Of a stretch of 25,304 nt of DNA, positions 1-6,913 are shown in pieces; the first letter of the stretch is position 1; each line of letters begins with the position of its first letter. The notes beneath the pieces are model-generated. The model was not told the origin of the DNA. It saw nothing but the letters and a program-made list of their open reading frames with translations, and ran no database searches. Both the position numbers and the translations under genes were made by a program. Location: positions 1-25,304 of the forward strand of contig CAJTWL010000027.1 of assembly GCA_910579845.1 (NCBI GenBank), given 5' to 3'. Source of the stretch: an uncultured Muribaculaceae bacterium (GTDB taxonomy: Bacteria; Bacteroidota; Bacteroidia; Bacteroidales; Muribaculaceae).

Positions 1-1034
1 GCGTAACAATTAAATCGGTTCGAGCAAACGGATTGGCTGCGAATTTGAGGATATAGATGAAGCGGGTTTCTTCCAAAGTTATACAGGTAAGAGACTATCA
101 GATTATGTCCTGTCTTTCCAAAACTATGCTGATAAGAAGCATTTGCCGACACGCCAAAGTTTTTCATATTTCCCCAATATACAGTGCCTAGTTGAGACAA
201 TAAAGAACCGTTTCCGGAATAATTATACTGCATGGAATTCATCTCTTTTGAGCTGCCGCCCATTGAATTAATATAACCGCCGATTGTAAAAAGATTCTTC
301 TCATCCGGCTCCCACGACATATTCAAGTTAGCATCGGTATAATTAAAACCGAACTTCTGTTTTCTTTCCGTATATTTACGAAAAACACCGTTACCGGTAA
401 AGTCGTAGGTATCATCAGTACTTATGTTTGTCTGAGGATCAATACTATGCATATATGTCGCAGAGACATCAAACCCTACATTTTTATACTTGGAAGACAG
501 ATATCCATTTAGATAATATTGCCTGTTTGACAAAGATGCCGATAAATTTGCCGAATATCCCTCTCTCTTCTGTTTCTGTTCAGTAACAAGATTTAAAACG
601 CCACCGACACCTTCTGCGTCATATTTGGCACCGGGCTCCGTAATTACTTCTATTTTAGTAACCGATGTTGCCGGCATTGCTTTAAAAATCTTCTGGTAGT
701 TAGCTGTCAGCATCGGATCAGCCTTTCCATTTACATAAACTTTAAAATTTGAACTGCCGTTAATGTAAATGTTATCATTTCCGTCAATTGTAACCATAGG
801 GACTTTTCGCAAAGCATCCAACAGTGTATTACCCTTTGCACTTTGATCCTGAGTGACATCATAGGTGAGTTTGGCACCATCTGATTTAACAATATCCTTT
901 TTAGCTACCACAACAAGCGCATCAAGATCTCTGTTGATATCAGGCAGGGAATCATTTGAATTAAGGGATACAGAGTCTGCCATTGCAACAGATCCCAATA
1001 CCATAAGCGCAATAGAATTGATTATCGTTAACAT
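1..1034 (-). CDS. TonB-dependent outer-membrane receptor, 3' part outside window
   Basis: An open frame of at least 344 codons runs off the low-coordinate edge of the window, so only the N-terminal part is seen. Residues 1-18 form a signal peptide ending near AMA. Residues about 38-153 read as a TonB plug domain, with a segment ending DALRKVPMV, a repeated pattern of G-N-x-N-I-Y-I-N-G and V-Y-V-N-G-K, and PGAKYDAEGVGGVLNLV at its end. Alternating hydrophobic/polar beta strands typical of a barrel follow. There is no N-terminal carboxypeptidase-regulatory-like domain, so it resembles the 'outer membrane beta-barrel' subgroup rather than a SusC. By family it would import a ligand across the outer membrane using TonB energy; the substrate cannot be read. 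A promoter lies at 1250-1280 and an inverted-repeat element at 1051-1236 fills the leader. Confidence 0.85.
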   Translation of the reverse strand, partial: MLTIINSIALMVLGSVAMADSVSLNSNDSLPDINRDLDALVVVAKKDIVKSDGAKLTYDVTQDQSAKGNTLLDALRKVPMVTIDGNDNIYINGSSNFKVYVNGKADPMLTANYQKIFKAMPATSVTKIEVITEPGAKYDAEGVGGVLNLVTEQKQKREGYSANLSASLSNRQYYLNGYLSSKYKNVGFDVSATYMHSIDPQTNISTDDTYDFTGNGVFRKYTERKQKFGFNYTDANLNMSWEPDEKNLFTIGGYINSMGGSSKEMNSMQYNYSGNGSLLSQLGTVYWGNMKNFGVSANASYQHSFGKTGHNLIVSYLYNFGRNPLHLYPQIRSQSVCSNRFNCY

Positions 1035-1050
1035 AATGTTCAGTATAATG

Positions 1051-1236
1051 TAAGTAAGTAATAAAAATTAAACGATATATGTAAGTGAATTTATCTTGAA
1101 CCATAAAACTTGTTCTTTATTACGTCTTTAGCCTTGTCGGTCAGTCGCATACAAGAGTAGGCTCCATCCCTCCGCGACAAAATCCGTCAATAAATAACTA
1201 CGTTTTATATGTTCATTAATTTTTATCACTTACTTT
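1051..1236. repeat. inverted-repeat element, family 1, full-length copy
   Basis: The left arm at 1051-1072 begins TAAGTAAGTAATAAAAATTA. The right arm at about 1215-1235 is its imperfect complement, ending ATCACTTACTT. Positions 1051-1119 recur at 24084-24152 with 68 of 69 bases identical, so this is a repeated element and not a chance hairpin. The interior of about 140 bp also has short complementary blocks, such as TTGTCG near 1134 with CGACAA near 1184. The element ends 16 bp before the receptor start codon. A MITE, an invertible segment or a structured leader would all fit. Confidence 0.75.
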
Positions 1237-1249
1237 GTTTATAGATGTG

Positions 1250-1280
1250 CAAAATTAATAAATTATACGTAGTATGCAAA
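1250..1280 (-). promoter_or_regulatory. Bacteroidetes-type promoter for the TonB receptor
   Basis: On the minus strand there is TTTG (1280-1277), then exactly 19 bases, then TAATTTTG (1257-1250). This is a full match to the known Bacteroides sigma-ABfr consensus TTTG-N19-TAnnTTTG. Transcription would start near 1243, just outside the inverted-repeat element at 1051-1236, so the receptor mRNA would carry the whole element. Confidence 0.75.
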
Positions 1281-1334
1281 ATATAAAACTTTTTTTTGTT
1301 TGGTACTATCTTATAAATAGTAGTGTAACAATAA

Positions 1335-1362
1335 AAAAGGAGACTCATATGAGTCTCCTTTT
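1335..1362 (-). terminator. intrinsic terminator after the rubrerythrin gene
   Basis: A perfect palindrome centred at 1348/1349 has the stem GGAGACTC/GAGTCTCC flanked by A and T runs. Read on the minus strand it ends in a run of T. It begins 8 bp past the rubrerythrin stop codon. Confidence 0.85.
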
Positions 1363-1369
1363 CTACTTT

Positions 1370-1963
1370 TTAATCCTCCGGAGCAGGGGCATACCCATCT
1401 TCCAGACAGACATAATGCTGATAAGGATGATCACAACCCGGACATTTTGCCGGTGGTTCCGTACCTACGGAAGTATAACCGCAAACAAGACATTTCCAGG
1501 TTACCGGTTTTTCACGTTTCCATAAAGTACCATTATTAATATGCTCAAGCATAGTTTTAAATCTGTCATAATGCCCCTTCTCTACAGAAGCAATGGCGGT
1601 GAAATGATCTGCTATGTCATCAAATCCTTCCTCTTTGGCAGTAGTAGCCGCAGCAGTGTAAAATTCATAACCTCCCACACTTTCCTCTTTAAGAGAAAGT
1701 TCGAGGTTCGCAGCCGTATCTCCTAAAAATCCTGCATCTACAGAAGCATTTGATATTACTTCATTGTTCTGCAAAAATTTCAGAAAAACCTTCGCATGAC
1801 GCAACTCGTTATCGGCTGTCTCCCTGAAAAGGACACCTGCAGGAAAATATTTTTCTTTATCTGCAATACCGGCATAAAATGTATAACGTGCAAACGCCTG
1901 GGATTCTGCCAAATAGGAATCAACCAGATACTTCTCTGTTTTCGAACCTTTTAAATTTTTCAT
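1370..1963 (-). CDS. rbr: rubrerythrin
   Basis: This 197-residue protein has the usual length and order: a four-helix diiron domain (1-145) and a C-terminal rubredoxin-like domain. Visible iron ligands are Glu20, Glu53-x-x-His56, Glu94 and Glu128-x-x-His131. The FeS4 site is Cys158, Cys161, Cys174 and Cys177. Rubrerythrins reduce hydrogen peroxide in the cytoplasm of anaerobes. Where classical rubrerythrins have the redox-switching second Glu of an E-x-x-E pair (position 97), this protein has Gly97, with another Glu at 100; that comparison is from memory. It is transcribed alone, with a terminator directly after it. A weak promoter-like TTTG at 2027-2024 precedes an AT-rich stretch. The neighbouring anaerobic nrdDG genes fit an anaerobe coping with oxygen traces. 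Confidence 0.93.
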   Translation of the reverse strand: MKNLKGSKTEKYLVDSYLAESQAFARYTFYAGIADKEKYFPAGVLFRETADNELRHAKVFLKFLQNNEVISNASVDAGFLGDTAANLELSLKEESVGGYEFYTAAATTAKEEGFDDIADHFTAIASVEKGHYDRFKTMLEHINNGTLWKREKPVTWKCLVCGYTSVGTEPPAKCPGCDHPYQHYVCLEDGYAPAPED

Positions 1964-2038
1964 AATTCAATCTGTTAATCCAATAAGTTTTACATTTCTA
2001 AAAATATAAACAAGCTCTGAAAACAAAGGTTCAAAAAA

Positions 2039-2521
2039 TTATTCCCGTGACCACAATATAATTTTATTCTCACTCAATGACCTCTCTACATTTATGATTC
2101 GCTGATTTGAAGAACCTCGAAACAATAAATCAGGATCTTTAAATAATTCGATAAAAGGGGAATCAACAATGACATCTACATATTTAAGAATCTCCTTCAT
2201 TTTAACTGATGCTATTATCTCCTCCCACTTGAATCCTGTATACAACCATATACTTCTTCCTGAAGTCTTGATTCTACAAGCCAATTCCAATACATCCTCA
2301 ATATTATAAAGCGGATCCCCTCCTGACAGTGTTACATCAAAGTCCTCCTCTTCTACAATTTTGAAGATATCTTCTATTGACATATCTGTCCCGGAATGGA
2401 AATCCCAAGACTCCGGATTATGACAACCTTTGCATCTATGCGAACACCCGGCTATATATATAGAAGTCCTAAATCCGGGACCGTCTACCGTCGTGCCCCG
2501 GATTATATCAAGTATTCTCAT
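2039..2521 (-). CDS. nrdG: anaerobic ribonucleotide reductase activating protein (radical SAM)
   Basis: This protein of 160 residues installs the glycyl radical on NrdD, using S-adenosylmethionine and a [4Fe-4S] cluster. The cluster motif Cys26-x3-Cys30-x2-Cys33 is present, preceded by the family-typical TTVDGPGFRTS, and VTLSGGDPL is the SAM-binding GGE-like segment. I chose the ATG at 2521, which gives MRILDII, the normal start in this family. A TTG at 2533 would add four residues. It follows nrdD by 15 bp on the same strand and is surely co-transcribed from the promoter at 4769-4800. No clear terminator is seen after it. Confidence 0.93.
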   Translation of the reverse strand: MRILDIIRGTTVDGPGFRTSIYIAGCSHRCKGCHNPESWDFHSGTDMSIEDIFKIVEEEDFDVTLSGGDPLYNIEDVLELACRIKTSGRSIWLYTGFKWEEIIASVKMKEILKYVDVIVDSPFIELFKDPDLLFRGSSNQRIINVERSLSENKIILWSRE

Positions 2522-2536
2522 ATTGATTGACAATGA

Positions 2537-4741
2537 TTACTTATGGACAATCCTGTCATGAAGTTCAGCCAATTTACCGGAATTCCATCTGTCCGTAGTT
2601 CCGACGAGATAACCCGTAATTCTTTGAATGGTTTCAAATTTTGCGCCACATCGCGGACAATGAGCCTGATTTTTGTCAGCATTTTCATATCCGCAATCAG
2701 GACAATGATTTCGATTATGATTAACAGAGCCATAACCCATGTTATACTTATCCATAAGGTCTACTATCTGCATAATGGATTCTTCGTTGTGGGTAGCATC
2801 TCCGTCTATCTCAACATAAAAGATATGACCGCCACCTGTAAGCTCATGATAAGGAGCCTCTATTTTTGCCTTATGTCTTGGAGAGCAATGATAATATACC
2901 GGAATATGGTTTGAATTTGTATAATAATCTTTATCCGTAATACCCTCAATTACACCAAACGACTTACGGTCTTTTTTTGTAAACTTACCGGACAAACCCT
3001 CTGCAGGAGTTGCAAGAATGGAAAAATTATGCTGATATTTCTCCGAATAGTCATTAGCACGGCTACGCATATGCTTTACTATCCTCAATCCAAGAGCCTG
3101 CGCCTCCTCGGATTCACCATGATGTTTACCCACGAGAGCAATAAGACACTCCGCAAGTCCAATAAAGCCGATTCCAAGAGTTCCTTGATTTATAACCGAT
3201 TCTATGGTATCATTTTTATCAAGCTTGTCAGCACCATTCCACAAAGCACTCATTACAAGAGGGAATTGCTTGGCATAGGCACTTTTCTGAAAATTGAATC
3301 TTTCGTTAAGCTGAAGTGCTGTCGTATCAAGCACTTCATCCAGCTTTTCGAAGAAGCGCTGAATTCTCTCCTCTTTATCCTTTATTCCCATAAACTCTAT
3401 GGCTATGCGAACTATATTTATTGTGGTAAACGACAGATTGCCACGCCCGATAGAAGTCTTTTCACCAAACCTGTTTTCAAACACTCTTGTACGGCAGCCC
3501 ATTGTGGCAACTTCATATTCATATCTATTAGGATCATTTATATCCCATTTTTCATGATAATTATATGTCGCGTCAAGATTAAGAAAATTCGGGAAAAATC
3601 TTCTGGCTGTCACTTTGCATGCAAGTTTGTATAAATCATAATTGGGATCTTCAGGAAGATAGCTTACCCCTCTTTTCTTTTTCCATATCTGAATCGGGAA
3701 AATAGCTGTCGCTCCGCTACCGACCCCTTCATATGTGGAATTCAATAATTCACGAATGACACAACGACCTTCAGCAGATGTATCGGTACCATAATTTATC
3801 GATGAAAAAACGACTTGATTACCGCCTCTTGAATGAATGGTATTCATATTATGGATGAAAGCCTCCATCGCCTGATGTACTCTGCCCACTGTGCGATTTA
3901 CAGCATGCTGTAATTCCCTTTGTTCACCTTCGAGACCATCCAGATCACGTTTTATATAATCAGGTATTTTTGCATTATACAAATGTTTAAGATCCTTTCC
4001 TGTAAGCTGCTCTACATTCTTTATCTCCTCAATGAAAGAATTACGGACAAAAGGAGCAAGATAGAAATCAAACGCAGGAATAGCCTGACCTCCATGCATC
4101 TCATTCTGAGCTGTCTCAAGAGATATACAAGCAATAACTGATGCTGTCTCAATTCGTTTTGCAGGTCTTGATTCACCATGTCCGGCAAAAAAACCACGAT
4201 CAAGAATTCGATTCAGAGGATGCTGTACACACGTAAGGCTTTTAGTAGGGTAGTAGTCCTTATCATGAATATGGATATAGTTGTTTCTGACTGCCGACTT
4301 AACTTCAGGACTCAAAAGATAATCATCCACGAATGGCTTTGTTGTTTCACTTGCGAACTTCATCATCATTCCCGCGGGAGAATCCGTGTTCATATTCGCA
4401 TTTTCGCGCGTAATATCGTTATTCTTAGCCTCTATAATCTCCAGAAAGATGTCGCGGGTTTTCGCTCTACGGGCAATAGACCTTTGATCCCGATATGCAA
4501 TATATCGCTTGGCAACATCCTTGCGGGCGGATTTCATCAATTCAATCTCTACTCGATCTTGAATCTCCTCCACTGTCATCCGCTCATTGCCATTCATACC
4601 GACACGATCCGTAATTTTCTGAATGAGCGCTTCATCTTCACCCATTTCTGTTGTAAGCATAGCTTTACGGATAGCTGCTTTTATTTTCTCCTCATTATAA
4701 CCGACAACGCGGCCATCACGTTTTTCGACAATCTGGATCAT
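2537..4741 (-). CDS. nrdD: anaerobic (class III) ribonucleoside-triphosphate reductase
   Basis: At 734 residues this is full length for NrdD, which makes deoxynucleotides from NTPs without oxygen. An ATP-cone allosteric domain occupies about residues 1-95 (VEKRDGRVVGYNEEKI). The large ten-stranded barrel follows. The C-terminus carries the zinc site Cys680, Cys683, Cys695 and Cys698, then the glycyl-radical loop RITGYLVGT with the radical glycine predicted at Gly710. NrdG follows 15 bp downstream as its activase. The promoter at 4769-4800 is a full consensus match, and a NrdR-box-like palindrome lies further upstream at 4946-4961. The divergent 381-bp intergenic region suggests regulated expression. 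Confidence 0.97.
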   Translation of the reverse strand: MIQIVEKRDGRVVGYNEEKIKAAIRKAMLTTEMGEDEALIQKITDRVGMNGNERMTVEEIQDRVEIELMKSARKDVAKRYIAYRDQRSIARRAKTRDIFLEIIEAKNNDITRENANMNTDSPAGMMMKFASETTKPFVDDYLLSPEVKSAVRNNYIHIHDKDYYPTKSLTCVQHPLNRILDRGFFAGHGESRPAKRIETASVIACISLETAQNEMHGGQAIPAFDFYLAPFVRNSFIEEIKNVEQLTGKDLKHLYNAKIPDYIKRDLDGLEGEQRELQHAVNRTVGRVHQAMEAFIHNMNTIHSRGGNQVVFSSINYGTDTSAEGRCVIRELLNSTYEGVGSGATAIFPIQIWKKKRGVSYLPEDPNYDLYKLACKVTARRFFPNFLNLDATYNYHEKWDINDPNRYEYEVATMGCRTRVFENRFGEKTSIGRGNLSFTTINIVRIAIEFMGIKDKEERIQRFFEKLDEVLDTTALQLNERFNFQKSAYAKQFPLVMSALWNGADKLDKNDTIESVINQGTLGIGFIGLAECLIALVGKHHGESEEAQALGLRIVKHMRSRANDYSEKYQHNFSILATPAEGLSGKFTKKDRKSFGVIEGITDKDYYTNSNHIPVYYHCSPRHKAKIEAPYHELTGGGHIFYVEIDGDATHNEESIMQIVDLMDKYNMGYGSVNHNRNHCPDCGYENADKNQAHCPRCGAKFETIQRITGYLVGTTDRWNSGKLAELHDRIVHK

Positions 4742-4768
4742 GACTCTAATTTATATTTTTAAGTTCAG

Positions 4769-4800
4769 CAAAGATATTTATTTCATCAAACCATTCCAAA
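4769..4800 (-). promoter_or_regulatory. promoter of nrdD-nrdG
   Basis: On the minus strand, TTTG (4800-4797), 20 bases, then TATCTTTG (4776-4769). Both boxes match the Bacteroides consensus exactly. The -7 box lies 27 bp before the nrdD ATG. Confidence 0.8.
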
Positions 4801-4831
4801 TATTTTCGTATAATTTTATCTACAATTTAAT

Positions 4832-5033
4832 TTTTGGAAAACTTTTTACGTACATTAAATTCACAATCATCTATTTATAAACATATTATAAATTATTTTG
4901 GAAAACTTTTCACCATGCCACCACAAGATTCACAACCAAATCAATGCATAATATATAGTTTGATTTTACAATTAATCCAAAAATAATTAACATGCATATG
5001 TATGTCGTGAATTAATTTTCGTACATTCACGAC
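4832..5033. promoter_or_regulatory. regulatory repeats between nrdD and the malic enzyme gene
   Basis: This part of the 381-bp divergent intergenic region holds three visible signals. First, a 15-bp direct repeat TTTTGGAAAACTTTT lies at 4832-4846 and 4896-4910. Second, a palindrome-like GCATAATATATAGTTT at 4946-4961 matches the E. coli-type NrdR box at about 13 of 16 positions. Third, a 9-bp inverted repeat GTCGTGAAT/ATTCACGAC lies at 5004-5012 and 5025-5033, spaced like an operator or a small terminator hairpin. Function is inferred; AT-rich sequence makes chance matches to the NrdR box fairly easy. Confidence 0.4.
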
Positions 5034-5087
5034 AGGCTCTAAAATCCCATGAAAATAATTTTAAATGGAGTCTAATAAATAGATGTT

Positions 5088-5095
5088 TATATTTG
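5088..5095 (+). promoter_or_regulatory. -7 box for the malic enzyme gene
   Basis: TATATTTG matches TAnnTTTG exactly and lies 28 bp before the ATG. No TTTG is found at the right distance upstream, so only the -7 half is supported. Confidence 0.4.
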
Positions 5096-5123
5096 TTATA
5101 ATTATATAATAGCTACATATTAT

Positions 5124-6440
5124 ATGAATACAGAAAACTTAAAAAAAGAAGCACTGAGATATCACGAGACCTGGCATCCTGGCAAAATAGAGGTATTGCC
5201 TACAAAACCATATTCAAGCCAACATGATCTTACCCTTGCATATTCCCCCGGGGTAGCATTCCCATGTCTTGAAATAAAAGATGATATAATAAAAAGTTAT
5301 AAATATACCAACAGAGGGAACCTTGTTGCAGTAATATCAAACGGCACAGCCGTATTAGGCCTCGGCAACATCGGTGCGGCAGCCGGCAAGCCCGTTATGG
5401 AGGGCAAAGCGCTGTTATTCAAGATCTTTGCAGGGCTTGATTCTTTTGATATCGAAATAGACGAAGAAGATCCTCTTAAAATTGTAGATATAATAAAATC
5501 CCTTTGTCCTACATTCGGCGGAATAAACCTTGAGGATATCAAGGCACCCGAATGCTTCATCATCGAAAAGAAGCTGAAAGAAGAGTGCGACATACCGATT
5601 ATGCACGATGATCAGCACGGAACCGCCATCATATCGGGAGCGGCTCTAATCAATGCACTTGAGATTCAAAATAAAAAAATAGAAGATATAAAGCTTGTAA
5701 TAAATGGAGCAGGCTCCGCTGCAATAAGTTGCGGACGATTTTACATTCAACTTGGAGTCGATCCCAAAAACATAATCATGTGTGACTCCAAGGGAGTAAT
5801 ACGTCCGGACAGGAATGACCTCAATCCACAGAAACTTGAATTCACCACTGAAAGAGACATACATACACTCGAAGAGGCAGTAAAGGATGCAGATGTTTTT
5901 CTTGGTCTAAGCATAGCAAATGTCCTGACTCCGGAAATGGTAAAAAGCATGAACGACAAACCGATAGTGCTCGCACTTGCAAATCCGGATCCCGAGATCG
6001 ATTATTATCTTGCAAAACAAACAAGAGACGATGTTATTGTGGCTACCGGACGCAGCGATACACCAAATCAGGTCAACAACGTACTTGGGTTCCCCTATAT
6101 CTTCAGAGGGGCTCTTGACACACAGTCAACTGCAATAAATGAGGAAATGAAACTCGCGGCATGCCATGCAATAGCAGCCCTTGCAAAAGAGCCGGTACCC
6201 GAAGAAGTCAAGCATGCATATGGAGGTGAGGATTTCAAATTCGGACGCGAATATATTCTTCCCAAGCCTTTTGATCCAAGATTGTTATATAAAGTTTCTC
6301 CTGCGGTCGCAAAAGCCGCAATAAAATCCGGAGTCGCAAAAAAGGCAATCAATGACTGGAAAGAATATGATAACGAATTGCACCTGCGGCTCGATGAACT
6401 GAAATACGACACTCCGGCTACAAAGAAATGTCAACAATAA
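5124..6440 (+). CDS. NADP-type malic enzyme, short form
   Basis: This 438-residue protein converts malate to pyruvate and CO2, making NAD(P)H. Family motifs are clear: LAYSPGVAFPCLEI near residue 39, then NGTAVLGLGNIG and KPVMEGKALLF with the catalytic lysine region, the metal-binding NLEDIKAPE and MHDDQHGTA segments, and the Rossmann motif NGAGSAAIS near residue 194. Many bacterial MaeB proteins, including those I know in Bacteroides, continue for some 320 residues as a phosphotransacetylase-like domain. Here the protein ends after the catalytic region with KYDTPATKKCQQ, and a strong hairpin begins 12 bp later, so the short length looks natural and not a truncation. It resembles the roughly 410-residue Bacillus YtsJ-type enzyme. 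It is monocistronic and divergent from nrdD. Confidence 0.92.
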   Translation: MNTENLKKEALRYHETWHPGKIEVLPTKPYSSQHDLTLAYSPGVAFPCLEIKDDIIKSYKYTNRGNLVAVISNGTAVLGLGNIGAAAGKPVMEGKALLFKIFAGLDSFDIEIDEEDPLKIVDIIKSLCPTFGGINLEDIKAPECFIIEKKLKEECDIPIMHDDQHGTAIISGAALINALEIQNKKIEDIKLVINGAGSAAISCGRFYIQLGVDPKNIIMCDSKGVIRPDRNDLNPQKLEFTTERDIHTLEEAVKDADVFLGLSIANVLTPEMVKSMNDKPIVLALANPDPEIDYYLAKQTRDDVIVATGRSDTPNQVNNVLGFPYIFRGALDTQSTAINEEMKLAACHAIAALAKEPVPEEVKHAYGGEDFKFGREYILPKPFDPRLLYKVSPAVAKAAIKSGVAKKAINDWKEYDNELHLRLDELKYDTPATKKCQQ

Positions 6441-6451
6441 GAATTTGCGAC

Positions 6452-6491
6452 ACATAAATGCGCTGTTAGAAAACCAACAGCGCATTTATGT
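6452..6491 (+). terminator. strong hairpin after the malic enzyme gene
   Basis: A perfect 16-bp stem (6452-6467 with 6476-6491) has an 8-base loop and starts 12 bp after the stop codon. No T-run follows on the plus strand, but the position and stability indicate a transcript end. Confidence 0.75.
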
Positions 6492-6614
6492 CATATCGGA
6501 TTAAAGTAATAAATCCGATATAAAAAACAAGATAAAAAAACGATGAAATGGAACAAAAAACTGAATATTCCACATAAAAACTGTCTGAAAATTCTATATT
6601 AAATAAAAGTTTTG

Positions 6615-6622
6615 TAATTTTG
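6615..6622 (+). promoter_or_regulatory. candidate -7 box for proS
   Basis: TAATTTTG is an exact match to TAnnTTTG. Transcription from here would give a leader of about 285 nt that includes the degenerate inverted-repeat element at 6715-6882. No matching -33 box was found. Confidence 0.35.
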
Positions 6623-6714
6623 CATAACACTGGGATGAAATGCGTGAATAGATAGCGGCATATAGCAATTATTATCTATTACTGTTAATTTTCATCATAA
6701 TAAGAAACGATTAA

Positions 6715-6882
6715 AAAAACTGCTTAAATAAATTTCAGGAAATTTTGATAATTTTCAGATGATTGTGTAAGTTTAAAGTTACGGTTTCAACGGACAAAAT
6801 CCGATAATATACATGCTGTAAAAATAATCAAAATACCTGAAAACCTTTAGTGCATATTTTGCACTAAATTCACACAGATTCT
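6715..6882. repeat. inverted-repeat element, family 2, diverged copy
   Basis: This resembles the element at 18315-18499 in architecture and partly in sequence. The left arm is AAAAACTGCTTAAAT. An inner arm TTTCAGGAAATTTTGAT (6734-6750) pairs with ATCAAAATACCTGAAA ending near 6843. A central ACGGTTTC lies near 6781. The right arm AAATTCACACAGATTCT (6866-6882) matches the family arm at 14 of 17 positions. It ends 31 bp before the proS ATG. The right part also holds a perfect 9-bp palindrome at 6846-6868. Confidence 0.55.
6846..6868. promoter_or_regulatory. perfect 9-bp inverted repeat before proS
   Basis: TTTAGTGCA and TGCACTAAA are separated by 5 bases, and the repeat ends 45 bp before the proS start codon. 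It could be an operator or a leader hairpin; nothing in the sequence names the factor. Confidence 0.5.
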
Positions 6883-6913
6883 AAACAACATTGACTTTTT
6901 ATTTCCGATAGCC

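Noticed and set aside
1..65. Possible frameshift in the TonB receptor near the window edge
   Set aside because: The last 20 or so residues look unlike a barrel protein, but all downstream sequence is missing and the frame has no stop. One edge segment is not enough to call it broken.
3029..3634. A 201-codon plus-strand open frame opposite nrdD
   Set aside because: It is a shadow of the conserved nrdD coding sequence with no motif of its own.
4178..4762. A 194-codon plus-strand open frame opposite nrdD
   Set aside because: It is antisense to the conserved NrdD N-terminal half and is rich in residues typical of a shadow frame.
6441..6913. T-box or other riboswitch upstream of proS
   Set aside because: No T-box sequence, specifier loop or antiterminator could be seen; the structure present is explained by the repeat element and one palindrome.
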